Below are positions 16,188-26,300 of a stretch of DNA of 64,000 nucleotides, piece by piece. Each line of letters begins with the position of its first letter. The stretch's first letter is position 1. The stretch is from Stieleria neptunia. Lineage in GTDB: Bacteria > Planctomycetota > Planctomycetia > Pirellulales > Pirellulaceae. The stretch spans positions 8,180,938 through 8,244,937 of the forward strand of contig NZ_CP037423.1 of NCBI RefSeq assembly GCF_007754155.1, written 5' to 3'. The notes under the pieces are model-generated. The model searched no databases. It had not been told where the DNA came from and saw only the letters and a list, made by a program, of their open reading frames with translations. Both the position numbers and the translations under genes were made by a program.

Positions 16188-16631
16188 GCCACTGCGAAGA
16201 AGCACAAAGGTGCGCTGAACGGACAACGCAAAGTATATCCAGATCACGGGACATAGGAGACCGAGCAAAATGTAGACGGCGGTAAAAATGTTTGCAGCGT
16301 CGATGTAGAACACAAATCCGATCAGGCACGTCACCAGGAGAAGTGGAGACAGCACCAGTGGTAGCAAACGCAGGGCAATTGGCTTCGCGTACCATTCGGT
16401 TGGCACCGCCACGGCGGCACAAAATAGAAGGTAAGCCGCTGGCGCAAATCCGAAACACCAATTCTGCCATCCCCACACTGCCATCGGTGAGGTCAGAAAA
16501 GGCGTAAGGTAGAGATAGCCGATAATGGCGGCGAAGCAGGCAAGCAGAATCGCGATGAATCGAAAGGTGTGAATCCTCGGTGCCAATTGGACACGTTCCG
16601 CCGCTGGTGATTGGTATGGATTCGTCATCAA
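16182..16631 (-). CDS. Membrane protein of the first cassette ('NPYQSPA' type)
   Basis: 149 aa from ATG 16631 (a second ATG follows directly). The N-terminus MMTNPYQSPAAERV is a common motif of small planctomycete membrane proteins. Four hydrophobic spans are visible: FRFIAILLACFAAIIGYLYL, CFGFAPAAYLLFCAAVAV, LLPLVLSPLLLVTCLIGFVF and FTAVYILLGLLCPVIWIYFA. Function unknown. It is the cassette closest to the candidate attI and so would be the best expressed if an integron promoter is active. Confidence 0.65.
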   Translation of the reverse strand: MMTNPYQSPAAERVQLAPRIHTFRFIAILLACFAAIIGYLYLTPFLTSPMAVWGWQNWCFGFAPAAYLLFCAAVAVPTEWYAKPIALRLLPLVLSPLLLVTCLIGFVFYIDAANIFTAVYILLGLLCPVIWIYFALSVQRTFVLLRSGR

Positions 16632-16643
16632 TCGAATTTAGTC

Positions 16644-16740
16644 CGATAACTTGTTTATTACCCGGTCTTGCGGGCCGGGGGTCTTATCGGCCGCCTTATT
16701 CCCCAGGTGGATAAGAATTGGGCGGCATTATCCCCGGCTC
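16644..16740 (-). other. Candidate attI region
   Basis: The core cgataac (16644-16650) is the expected partner of the first cassette's right core (one mismatch). It lies 13 bp upstream of the first cassette gene. No further attC follows; instead there is a stretch of repeated TTATCC/GATAAG motifs to about 16765, then an integrase-like fragment. This is where attI should be; assigned by position and core only. Confidence 0.5.
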
Positions 16741-17281
16741 GGCGATAAGTGATCGTCGAATTATCCTGTTTTCTGAAAAGGCTGCAACCCATTGGGGCTG
16801 CCGGAACCCCTCCGCCGAGAAAGGCTGTTCTGCAGCGGGCATCGAATCCAGTTTCGCAGAAGGGGCCAGGCCGGTGGCGAGGCAAAGTGGTGGCGGGACG
16901 CAGCGGGACGGAAAGCCGGACTGGGCGTTGATTTGGCATCAAACGCTGGCAATCTTTCATGGCGCCGGTGGCGATTCGAATTGGTGTTTTGGCCAGGCCG
17001 AAGTGTTCGAATTTCTGGTGGACCGAAAAAAGAAGGGCGCGCCGGCTTGGAAACGGCTAAAGATCGCCGAAGCACTTTCGGATTATCAGAAACGCTTTCA
17101 TCGAGACTCCGGCGAGCGGTTGGACCGCATTGTGGCTCAGTTGCGTTACAAGGTGAGTTGCGAGCGACGGGCGGAACTGTCGGGCCCCGAGATCATGGAG
17201 GTTTTTCGCGGGGCGTTAAGCATTGATGTCGTCGAAACCTGCTGGTGGGCGCTGGGGGGTGGGGCAGGACGATGGGCGTAA
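16718..17281 (+). pseudogene. Truncated integron-integrase-like N-terminal fragment
   Basis: The segment from about 16915 reads DWALIWHQTLAIFHGAGG, then EVFEFLVDRKKKGAPAWKRL and KIAEALSDYQKRF. This fits the N-terminal SAM-like domain of integron/phage tyrosine integrases ('G.PAWQRL....AL..Y'). The frame closes at 17281 with no catalytic domain (no R-HxxR-Y residues). Its position and divergent orientation relative to the cassettes are those of intI. If this is right, the integron lacks its own functional integrase. The residues before 16915 are probably not native. Confidence 0.5.
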
Positions 17282-18152
17282 GACGATGCGGAGGAGGTTG
17301 GCAGAATGATTCGGGGCAGAATGATCAAAATAACGAAGTGGGGACGGATCGAATTGTTGTCGTGACGTTGCCAGTGACGACGCACCGACTGATTTTCGGT
17401 TCCTCAACTCACTCGGCCGCGGTTCATCGGCGCCACGCTGCAATTCGCGTCTTGATCAGCGGATCGTATCCCAAATCGTACTGCGAATCCCTTGTCCCAA
17501 TGAGACGCTTGCATCGTGAAAGGGTTGGAGACCCTCCGCTTTTAGGGGATCTGCGACATCCGCCTCGTGGAACGCGCCGCGGGTGGCAGGGGACGTCAAT
17601 TGTATCAGTGACGGATTTGACCGTAGCGGAAGGCGCTAAGACGTTCGCGAGCCGCCGGCCCTCTCTGGCGTTTGCTTGCTGCGCAAACGCCGTCTCTCCC
17701 AGTGGGGGCTTCGTGGATTTTAGTGGCTAATCGCTCAGGACCCAGGTTTTTCGAGGCATTGCTGCGATGCCCGAATGGAGGTTCGAGGACAAACGCTCGG
17801 TTCGAACGACCCTCCGCCGACACGGGGGCCGGCGGAGGGCACGAAGCACCTTCGGCGCATCGCAGACCAGGTGATTCCTTGGCGGGTTGCTCCTCAGCCG
17901 CCGCAGGCCACAAGTGACCAAATGATTCCGAGGAACTGGGTGTGAGGATTATCATGTCGGATACGCGGCGGGTCGTGGAGGCCGTTCTCTACGTGGTGCT
18001 TCGTGCCCGCTTCTCAGCCTGGTCCCGGGAGTTTGCTTGAAAATGACATTGGTGGCTCGCCTCACGGCGTTGACCCCGTTTGAGAGAATAACAGAGCCCT
18101 ACTCCCGCGCCTGCCGCGTTTTTCCGTTGAAGTCACCTTTCGGAGTTCCGCC
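17282..18152. other. Intergenic stretch with dispersed repeat, no gene
   Basis: 870 bp without a supported frame. It holds one copy of the GGCGTTTGC dispersed repeat (17632-17702, inverted orientation), a CCGGCGGAGGGC-rich tract near 17830 and, towards the end, the leader of the IS110 element. In IS110 elements the non-coding leader encodes the bridge RNA, so about 18030-18150 is a candidate for its remnant; I cannot fold or match it here. Confidence 0.5.
17632..17702 (-). repeat. GGCGTTTGC palindromic dispersed repeat, copy 1
   Basis: Shares GCCGGCCCTCTCTGGCGTTT, GCTTGCTGCGCAAACGCC and GTCTCTCCC with 21359 and 53658 (those in the opposite orientation). Nested inverted repeats could form a multi-stem structure. 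Confidence 0.8.
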
Positions 18153-19344
18153 ATGGCCAAGAAGAAATCCTCTGGGAAACCTAAGCGTCGATCACGTGGT
18201 GGGTTTCCGATTGACAACGCACCCGTTCCACAATCACTTGACACAATCAACTTGAACGCTGCCGGCATCGATATTGGTTCGACCCAGCACTATGTTGCCG
18301 TGCCCTCCGATCGCGACTCATCACACGTTCGCTGCTTCGGCACCTTTACATCCGATCTGGCGTCGCTCGCAGATTGGTTGGAAGAGTGCGGCAATTTGTG
18401 TTCTGCGTTCTTACATGCGGCAACGAGCCATGCTCGTCGCCAACGCGAGCGAGCATATCCAACGGATGCAGAAGGCGATGATGGAAATGAATGTCCAGCT
18501 CCATCACGTCATTTCGGACATCACCGGCACCACTGGCCTTGCCATTTTGGATGCCATTGTTGCGGGCAGTCGAGACCCTCACCTACTCGCAAAACTTCGC
18601 GATCCAAGGTGCAAAAATGACGAGTCGACGATCGCGAAAGCTCTGGAAGGCAATTGGCGTGAAGAACATGTATTTGCGTTAAAACAGGCTCTGGAACTGT
18701 ACCGTTTTTACGGTTCCAAACTGTCGGAAGTCGATTCCAAGCTTGAAGAACATTTGGGTACATTTTCCGACCGAAGTGACGGTGAGATTCTGCCGAAGCT
18801 GAAGGCTCCTAAAGCTGGAAGCAATAGCCCCCGGTTCGATATGCGCAATCAGCTCTACCGGGTGCTGGGCGTCGACATGACGACCATTGATGGGATTAGC
18901 GGTCAATCCGCAATCACACTGATTTCTGAAATCGGTACCGACATGAGTAGGTGGGCAACAGAGAAGCATTTCACTTCTTGGCTTTGCCTATGTCCGGGCA
19001 GTAAGAAGACAGGTGGGAAATTGCTCAGTGGTAAAACACGTACAAGTGCGAACCGAGCCGCCGCCGCACTTCGAACAGCCGCCGCGTCCCTGGCACGATC
19101 AAACTGCGCCTTAGGAGCGTTCTTTCGCAGGATCCGTTCCCGTCTTGGTTCACCCAAAGCGATCACGGCGACGGCCCACAAGCTCGCGAAAATAGTTTAT
19201 GGGATGCTGAAGTACGGGAGGGAATATGTCGATGTCGGCAACGACTATTACGAACAGCAATACAAGAAGCGAGCAATGGAAAACCTGGCGAAACGGGCAG
19301 CTGCACTCAACCTGCGAGTGGTCCCCAATGAACTAGCTGGGTAG
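18153..19344 (+). pseudogene. IS110-family transposase, internally deleted
   Basis: ATG at 18153. The N-terminus reads INLNAAGIDIGSTQHYVAV (start of the RuvC-like DEDD domain) up to WLEECG. It then jumps into another frame with CVLRSYMRQRAMLVANASEH, QLHHVISDITGTTGLAILDA and the C-terminal transposase domain ending NELAG at 19344. The missing piece (roughly 75 codons after WLEECG) normally holds the rest of the DEDD catalytic residues, so the enzyme is dead. The C-terminal domain (IDGISGQSAITLISEIG, LCPGSKKTGGKLLSGKTR) is intact. The deletion changes the frame, so no fused protein is made. Confidence 0.85.
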
Positions 19345-19633
19345 GAAGTTCCTTGAGAGCAGAGCCCGCCTCCGCTTCACCTGGCTTCGCCATCCTACCG
19401 AACAGAACCGTCGGACATCGCAGTCATCCCTCAAAAAACCTTCCCCGAGTATTCGAGAGCACCCATTAAAATCCGCGAAGAACCCCCAGAGGGAGAGAAT
19501 CTAAATGGATGCAAACTCCTGCAGCAAAAGAATCGACGTCCCGAGCCACGCGGACATTGCGTTGCGAGGCGGAGCCTCGCAACGAGGGCGAACGGAAGAG
19601 ACGTTCGATGCCCGGCCGCTTACGCGTCGCGGA

Positions 19634-19981
19634 TCACTTGATCGACTGGTCGTTTCTTGAATCTCTGTCGCTTGGTCGCCGGTGTTTGCAGATGTATTTT
19701 GCGAAGGAACCGAGGCCGGCGAATTTGTAGGTCGGGTCGACGTAGTGCTGGATCACGTAGAACGCGAAGTAGTAGGCTCGGCAGAACGCCCAGATGCAAA
19801 TGCACAGCAGCGCGATCTCGGTCAGCCCCGGCATTCGGGCGACCAAAATCGCGGCGGAAAGCATGCCCAACACGAGGAAGAGCGCGCCCTTGGCCCAAAT
19901 CAGTTTGGGGTTTTGAATGTCGCCGAGGAGCGAGGGGGCGTTCGGCGTTTGGATCGGAGGGTTGTGATCGGAAGTTGACAT
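19634..19981 (-). CDS. Small conserved membrane protein
   Basis: ATG at 19979-19981, 115 aa. A hydrophilic N-terminus precedes two hydrophobic spans (WAKGALFLVLGMLSAAILVA and IALLCICIWAFCRAYYFAFY). The segment ending YVIQHYVDPTYKFAGLGSFA has the look of small membrane proteins conserved in Pirellulaceae. The C-terminus is basic. It lies 27 bp downstream of the SppA-like gene on the same strand. Function unknown. Confidence 0.65.
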   Translation of the reverse strand: MSTSDHNPPIQTPNAPSLLGDIQNPKLIWAKGALFLVLGMLSAAILVARMPGLTEIALLCICIWAFCRAYYFAFYVIQHYVDPTYKFAGLGSFAKYICKHRRPSDRDSRNDQSIK

Positions 19982-20008
19982 AGCGACTTGCTACGCAGGC
20001 GGTCGCCG

Positions 20009-21154
20009 TTAGGGTCGCGCCAGGCTCGCCATCGCCGGATCACTTTGCCACAGGTATAGAAACGTCGGCATGGTGCTGCGGTCGAGCCCGGGGACGCGGA
20101 GCGGGATCAGCGAACTGAAGACGGGTTGGTTGGGCGAGACGTCAAGCGGCGTGTAGGCGGGATCGTTTTCACGCCGATACATCACGACGCGGTCGTCGGG
20201 TTTTAATCCGGCGCGTTGTTTGGCCATCTCGACCGCCGTGTCGATGTAGCCGACGCCGTCGACCAACCCCAGCGTCTGGGCTTCGCTTCCCGTCATCACG
20301 CTGCCGTCGGACCATTGGTCCTCGGACGCGGCCACTTGCGGGCGTTTCGATTTGACTTGATCGATCAACCGCTGGTGGAATCCATCGGCGATCCGCTGCA
20401 GCATCGCCAGCTCGTCGGCTTCGATCGGACGTTCGGGTGTTCCGGCGTCGATTTTTTCGCCACTCTTGATCGGCGACGCCAGGACGTTGAACTGGCCCAT
20501 CGTGTCTTGCAGGTTGTAGATGTTCAAGATCACACCGATGCCACCGACGATGCTGGTCGGATGCGCAATGATGGCGTCACAGTGATTGGCCAGATAGTAG
20601 GCTCCGCCGGTTCCGACGGTCATGATGTTGGCGATGATCGGCAGCTCGCGGTCTTGTTTCAGCCGTGCCAATTCATGGCACATCATGTCCGACGCCGTGA
20701 CGCCGCCGCCGGGGGAGTTGATCCGCAGGACGACGGCTTTGATGTTTTTGTCGTTTCGAATCGCGTCGATTTTTTCGTGGAACAACGCGACCGGGTTTTC
20801 GCCCATCGATCCGATCCCGCCGACGTTGCGATCGACCAGGAAATCGTCGACGTCCAAGACGGCGAGTTTTCCGGTCCGCTTCGGCTGGCCGGAGACGACG
20901 ATGGGAGTCAGCGGCGTCGCGCGGCTATTGGGACTCAAGCTGACCGTCGTTTTTAACTCGCCCATGTCCATCTTGCCGTCGACGGTCATGTCGCCGGTCA
21001 TGTTGAACCCGCCGGCCATGTTGACCGCGCCGTTGTGCCGAAACACCTTGCTGCCGCAACCGCCGCAAAGCAACACGGCGAGGAGCAACAGGAGCAGCGT
21101 GGGATCGCCCCGCCATCGGGAACGCGGTGAAGCAGTGGGATCGACCCCCGTCAC
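20009..21154 (-). CDS. sppA: SppA-like S49 signal peptide peptidase, lipoprotein
   Basis: GTG start at 21154 gives 381 aa; longer frames read through repeats. The N-terminus is a lipoprotein signal (DPTLLLLLLAVLLCGGCGS, lipobox LCGGC). The S49 core follows: KAVVLRINSPGGGVTASDMM, then IIANIMTVGTGGAYYLANHC, and HPTSIVGGIGVILNIYNLQD. S49 peptidases cleave residual signal peptides in the membrane with a Ser/Lys dyad. In the usual 'ASGGYY' nucleophile motif the serine appears as threonine here (VGTGGAYY), which could lower or change activity. C-terminal WSDGSVMTGSEAQTLGLVDG is typical. Long intergenic palindromes lie upstream. Confidence 0.8.
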   Translation of the reverse strand: MTGVDPTASPRSRWRGDPTLLLLLLAVLLCGGCGSKVFRHNGAVNMAGGFNMTGDMTVDGKMDMGELKTTVSLSPNSRATPLTPIVVSGQPKRTGKLAVLDVDDFLVDRNVGGIGSMGENPVALFHEKIDAIRNDKNIKAVVLRINSPGGGVTASDMMCHELARLKQDRELPIIANIMTVGTGGAYYLANHCDAIIAHPTSIVGGIGVILNIYNLQDTMGQFNVLASPIKSGEKIDAGTPERPIEADELAMLQRIADGFHQRLIDQVKSKRPQVAASEDQWSDGSVMTGSEAQTLGLVDGVGYIDTAVEMAKQRAGLKPDDRVVMYRRENDPAYTPLDVSPNQPVFSSLIPLRVPGLDRSTMPTFLYLWQSDPAMASLARP

Positions 21155-21358
21155 GTTGAGACACACTGGCTCCCCTCGCCCCGCTTCGGGGAGAGGGGCC
21201 GGGGGCTTCGGGTTACCTTCATTTTTGCATCCCGAATGGGATGGCAGACAGTAGCCGGCGGTCGAGCGAAGCGAATACGGCCGGAAGGTTAAAAAACAGT
21301 TTAACCGCCCCCGGAGGACGTCAATTTTATTACTGCAGGATTTGGCAACCGATTTAGA

Positions 21359-21425
21359 TTCTCTCCCGCTGGGAGAGACGGCGTTTGCGCAGCAAGCAAA
21401 CGCCAGAGAGGGCCGGCGCCCCGAA
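21359..21425 (+). repeat. GGCGTTTGC palindromic dispersed repeat, copy 2
   Basis: CTCTCCCGCTGGGAGAG, then GGCGTTTGCGCAGCAAGC and AAACGCCAGAGAGGGCCGGC. Matches 17632 (inverted) and 53658. Confidence 0.8.
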
Positions 21426-21493
21426 AGGCTTAGCGACTTTCGGGACGATCGATGTGGGCTGCAAAACCGATCACCAGCCCCCTCATCCCCAGC

Positions 21494-21547
21494 CCTTCTC
21501 CCCCACAAATCGACAAGCAAGCTTGTTACGATTTGTGGGGGAGAAGG
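21494..21547. repeat. Perfect 19 bp inverted repeat
   Basis: Arm CCTTCTCCCCCACAAATCG at 21494-21512 and its exact complement at 21529-21547, 16 bp loop. Without a T-tract it is not an obvious terminator. Confidence 0.85.
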
Positions 21548-21756
21548 GAGCCATGGTGAGTTGTGTCGACACCGAGGTCTGCCAGGAGCGCGGCTTTCAA
21601 AACTGCACGCCCCGGTCATTGACGGCGAAGATCTGTTTGGCGTTTCCGCGTTGTCGATCGGGTGCGGGGTCATGGTGTAGGTGAATCGACAGGCTGGGTA
21701 AAATCGGTGAAACTAGTGCTGTGTCAGCGTCAAATGTTCGGGTTGCGTTTGTCGAG

Positions 21757-21832
21757 CGGAAAAGGGGTCAGGTACCAAAAACCAAATGGCTCGCAGGGTG
21801 CTTCGCATTTTTGGTACCTGACCCCTTTTCCG
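21757..21832. repeat. Perfect 25 bp inverted repeat
   Basis: Arms 21757-21781 and 21808-21832 (GGGGTCAGGTACC core), 26 bp loop. It lies 110 bp upstream of the permease start. Looks like a mobile palindromic element rather than a gene part. Confidence 0.85.
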
Positions 21833-21945
21833 CGGCACCCTCCGTTGAAAAGTTGACGCAGCACTGGGCTCCGCCGGCCAAACTTTGCTTTTGCCGGTTG
21901 CGGGACGTCCGCTGCAACACCAATCTCCCGATTTCGCCCGACACG

Positions 21946-23088
21946 ATGCGATTTAGCGCGTTAATCCTGAAAAACCTGACTCGCCGCCCCTTAAGGGCCG
22001 CGCTGACCCTGATCGCGTTGACGATGGCGGTCGCGTCGGTCGTCGCGCTGCGGGGGATCGCCAAGGGATTCACCGAGTCGTTCGCGGACATCTACGAATC
22101 CCACTCGATCGACATCGTCGTCTCCCGTCAGGGCACCGCGGACCGCTTGAGCAGCAGCGTGAGCGAAGCGGCGATCGTGCAAATCGAGCAGCTCGGCGGC
22201 GTGGCGAAGGCCGCCGGCGTGCTGCTGGACACGCTCTCGCTGGAAGACCAGCAAATTTTCGGCGTCCCCACGATGGGCATCGCGGCGGACAGCTGGCTGC
22301 GCGATGATTTTCGCTGGCGCGAGCGGCGTTCCGGAGCGAAAGCTGGCTCGACGGACACGCCGCCGAAGCAGCTTTCCCTGGGGATTCATTTGGCCGAACG
22401 CGCGGGGATTTCGGTCGGCCAGAACGTGATGATTTTCGAAGAGCCGTACGTCGTGGACGGGATTTTCGAAAGTTCGAGCGTATGGGAAAACGGATCGATG
22501 GTGATGCCACTGGATCAGCTGCAAGCGATTTCCGACCGCAACGGGCAAGTGACGTACATCAACGTGCTGCTGGATCGGGCGGTCGACCGTGGTGACGCGC
22601 GATCGATTGTCGACCAGATTCACGGGATCGACAGCCGGCTTCACGCCATGACGACGGATGAATTCGTGGGGACCGACACCCGGATGCAACTGGCGGCGGC
22701 GATGGCCTGGATGACATCGATCATCGCCCTGGCGATCGGGGCGATCGGGACGCTCAACACGATGATGACCAGCGTTTTGGAACGAACGCGTGAAATCGGC
22801 GTGCTCCGCGCCGTCGGCTGGCCGCGGCGGCGTGTGATCGGCATGATCGTCTCCGAATCGATCATGCTGGCGTTGCTGGCCAGTTTTTTTGGCGGCGGCC
22901 TCGCAATCCTTGCCACCGATGCAATGAGCCGACATCCCGCGGTTCGCGGGGTGCTGGTGCCGGCAATCGACGCCGCAACGTTGTTGGAAGGTACGGTTTT
23001 GGCGGTCTTTATCGGGCTGCTCGGGGCGCTGTTGCCAGCGAAACGTGCCGCTTCGGTAATGCCGACCGAAGCATTGCGAAACTCTTGA
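21946..23088 (+). CDS. ABC transporter permease, FtsX/MacB type
   Basis: ATG at 21946 gives 380 aa; an upstream extension would run through a palindrome. The N-terminal span (LRAALTLIALTMAVASVVAL) is followed by a periplasmic MacB-like domain (residues about 45-250) and three C-terminal spans, including AWMTSIIALAIGAIGTLNTM, MTSVLERTREIGVLRAVGWP and FIGLLGALLPAKRAASVMPT. This is the FtsX fold used in export or lipoprotein-release systems. The ATPase partner is not adjacent. It precedes the PKS-NRPS pair by about 270 bp, so a role in exporting that product is possible but unproven. Confidence 0.8.
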   Translation: MRFSALILKNLTRRPLRAALTLIALTMAVASVVALRGIAKGFTESFADIYESHSIDIVVSRQGTADRLSSSVSEAAIVQIEQLGGVAKAAGVLLDTLSLEDQQIFGVPTMGIAADSWLRDDFRWRERRSGAKAGSTDTPPKQLSLGIHLAERAGISVGQNVMIFEEPYVVDGIFESSSVWENGSMVMPLDQLQAISDRNGQVTYINVLLDRAVDRGDARSIVDQIHGIDSRLHAMTTDEFVGTDTRMQLAAAMAWMTSIIALAIGAIGTLNTMMTSVLERTREIGVLRAVGWPRRRVIGMIVSESIMLALLASFFGGGLAILATDAMSRHPAVRGVLVPAIDAATLLEGTVLAVFIGLLGALLPAKRAASVMPTEALRNS

Positions 23089-23178
23089 CGGGCGTCACCG
23101 GATGATCGGTGGCACCGATTTCGGACGAGTGGAACGGCACTTGCGGTCGCACGGAGAGGGGGGAAGGCACACAGGCTA

Positions 23179-23203
23179 CGCTGTGAAGCATTGCTTCACA
23201 GCG
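23179..23203. terminator. Possible terminator-like hairpin after permease gene
   Basis: Perfect hairpin CGCTGTGAAGC-ATT-GCTTCACAGCG, 90 bp past the permease stop. No T-run follows, so termination is uncertain and it may be another dispersed palindrome. Confidence 0.35.
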
Positions 23204-23362
23204 TTAGCACACGGGTTCACGGACCATCGTGTCGTCTCGCGCTTCCCCGACGCTTAAATTTTGTCAGTACGACTTAAGCGATGCCCCCGCTTTCGACGCA
23301 GGGGCTGTTGCGGCCGGCACACCACTCGCCATCCGACGAGAGTGTTTTGTGGCCCGGTCGGC

Positions 23363-26300
23363 ATGCCCCCGACGATATCGGCCCTTACGATTTCCAGACT
23401 CCGCACCTTGATCAAACCCGTGACGAACGACTTTCGCCCTATCGCCATCATCGGAATGGGATGCCGATTTCCAGGTGGCTGCGACTCCCCCGAGAGCTAT
23501 TGGCGGCTGCTCGAAATGGGACGCGATGCCATCACATTGACGCCACAAGACCGATGGAGTCTGGAGAAGTTTTACGCTCCGGGACAGGCCCGACCGGGAA
23601 AAACCCAGAGCCGCTGGGGGGGCTACGTCGACGGCATCGACCAATTCGATCCGCAGCTGTTTGGGATCTCACCGCGCGAAGCGGCTTCGATGGACCCCCA
23701 GCAACGGATGTTGTTGGAAACCGCGTATCGCGCCGCCGAGGACGCCGGGGTGCCGCTGGAATCGATGGCCGGCCGACCGATTTCCGTTCACGTCGGGATC
23801 TCCAGTTTCGATTACGCCGTCGGTGCGCTCAGTTACCGTGACCGCGGTGTGATCGGCCCGTACAGCAACACCGGCGGCAGCAGCAGCATCGCGGCCAATC
23901 GCATCTCGTATTGTTTCGACTTGCGGGGCGAAAGCGTCGCGATCGACACGGCGTGTTCATCATCGCTGATCGCGGTCCACATGGCCTGCCAGAATTTGCA
24001 GTCCGGTGCCAACCACATGGCGCTCGCCGGCGGCGTCAACGCGCTGATTCTGCCCGACTTCTTTGTCGCGTTCAGCCAGCTCGGGGTGCTTTCCCCCGAT
24101 GGACGCTGCAAGACCTTTGACGCCTCGGCCAACGGTTACGTCCGCAGCGAAGGCGCCGGGATGGTGCTTTTAAAGCGACTCGATGACGCGATCGCCGATG
24201 GTGATTCGATCTACGCGGTGATTCATGGTTCGGCGACCAATCAAGACGGCCGCACCGACGGCATGACGGTGCCCAGCCAGACGGCCCAGCAATCCTTGAT
24301 CGAATCCGCCCTACAAACGGCGGGCTTGACCGGTCAAGACATCAGCTACGTCGAAGCTCACGGCACAGGCACCCCGATCGGCGATCCGATCGAGGCCCGC
24401 GCGATCTCGCATTGCTACGGACGCCCCGGCTCAGACGTCTGCCGCATCGGCAGCGTGAAAACCAACATCGGTCACCTGGAAGCGGGCGCGGGGATCGCCA
24501 GTGTGATCAAGGTCGCGCTGTCGCTAAAGCATCAAAGCATCCCGGCGCACCTGAATTTCGAAACGCCCAACTCGGACATCCAGTTCGACGCCAACGGATT
24601 GCGGGTTCCCCGTTCGACCGAACCGTGGGATTGTGACGGACCTCGGTTGGCCGGAATCAACGGTTTCGGCTACGGCGGCGCCAACGCCCATGTGATCGTG
24701 GGACAACCACCGCAAGACGTTCCCAAAGGTTCAACACCAGCGGTTGACACCCCGCCGTTGATGTTGCCGATTTCGGCGCACGACCAAACTGCGTTGGCCG
24801 AGACCGCTTCGCAACTGGCCGACTGGCTGGATCAAGGCGACGTTTGCTTGGCCGACGTCGCGGCAACCGCGGCGCGTCGGCGCACGCATCACGATTGGCG
24901 CAGCGTGGTGGTGGGCAGCGACCGTCGCGATTGGGTGAGGCAGCTTCGCGACATCGCCGGCGACTGTGATTCCCATGCCCGGCGTGCGCACCTGAATGCC
25001 CATGGCCAAGACGACACCCCGCCGCCGATCGCATTCGTCTGCAGCGGGCAGGGTCCGCAGTGGTGGGCGATGGGACGCGGACTATTGGAATCCGATCCGA
25101 TCTTTCGCGACACGATCGAGCGCTGCGACCAGGAATTTTCGAAGCACGTCGGTTGGTCGTTGATCGATGAACTGTGCCGTGATGAAGACGCATCGCGGAT
25201 GAATGAAACCGCGATCGCGCAGCCGAGTCTCTTTGCTCTGCAGACCGCGTTGGCGGCGGTGTGGGAATCCAAAGGCATTCGCCCGTCGATCATCGTCGGT
25301 CACAGCGTGGGAGAAATCGCTGCGGCCCACGTCGCCGGGGCACTCGATTTTGCCGACGCCTGTTTGGTCGCCATTCATCGTGGCCGCACGATGGACGCCG
25401 CGACCAGCAAGGGGGCGATGATCGCGGTGGGACTATCGCCCGATGAAATCGAGCCCTGGATCGCGAAACTCGGCGACAACGTTTCCATCGCCGCGATCAA
25501 CGGCCCGGCGTCGCTGACCGTGTCGGGATGCGCCATCGAGATCGAAGCGCTCTATCAACGGCTGGACCAGGCAGGGATCTTTTGTCGACGTCTGGAAGTC
25601 GAATATGCGTTTCACAGCGTCCAAATGGATCCCGTCCGCGACGAACTGTTGCGATCGTTGGCAACGATTCAACCCAAGCCGACGCACACGCCGTTTGTGT
25701 CCACGGTGACCGGCGACGTGATGCCGGGCACGGAAGTCGACGGAGAGTACTGGTGGCACAACGTTCGCAAGAGCGTGCGGTTCTCCGACGCGATGGACAT
25801 CCTGGCCGATCAAGGCGTCGAGCTGGCGATCGAAATCGGACCGCATCCCGTTTTGCGCTACGCGATCGCCGAATGCTTTGCCAAACATCACCGATCGATC
25901 TTGGCAGTCGCATCGCTGAGTCGAAAGAAAGACGATGCCGTTCAAATCGCAGACTCGTTGGGCCAACTGTATGCCTGGGGCTATCCGATCGACTGGAACG
26001 TGAACGCGCCGGCCGATGCCGAGTTCGTCAAATTGCCCGCCATGGCGATGAACAAGCAATCGCTCTGGTTCGAATCGCACGAATCGAAACTCAGTCGCCA
26101 GGCAAACCCGGGTGAACCGATCTTGGGACAACGGATCGATGGCCCGAACCCCAGCTGGCAAACCCGCATCGATCTTCGGCTGCAGGAATCGTTGGCCGAT
26201 CACCGCGTTCGCAACGCGTGCATGATGCCGGCCGCAGCGATGTTGGAATTGGCCATCGCCGCAGGCACGATCGTCGGGGAATCGGATGCCGTCTCGCTGA

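Larger units (their letters stand above)
21155..21945. other. Intergenic stretch rich in palindromes
   Basis: 790 bp between divergent genes. It holds a CCCCGCTTCGGGG-type hairpin (about 21175-21200), the GGCGTTTGC dispersed repeat (21359-21425), a perfect 19 bp inverted repeat (21494-21512 and 21529-21547) and a perfect 25 bp inverted repeat (21757-21781 and 21808-21832). Frames crossing it are not genes. Confidence 0.7.

Noticed and set aside
21155..21673. N-terminal extension of the SppA-like protein to 21673
   Set aside because: The extension translates dispersed palindromic repeats; a lipoprotein signal peptide begins right after the GTG at 21154.
21721..21945. N-terminal extension of the ABC permease
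   Set aside because: It would translate a perfect 25 bp inverted repeat and carries no family sequence; the ATG at 21946 begins directly with the typical N-terminal span.
23179..23203. Strong rho-independent terminator after the permease
   Set aside because: The hairpin is perfect but lacks a following T-run; kept only as a low-confidence feature.
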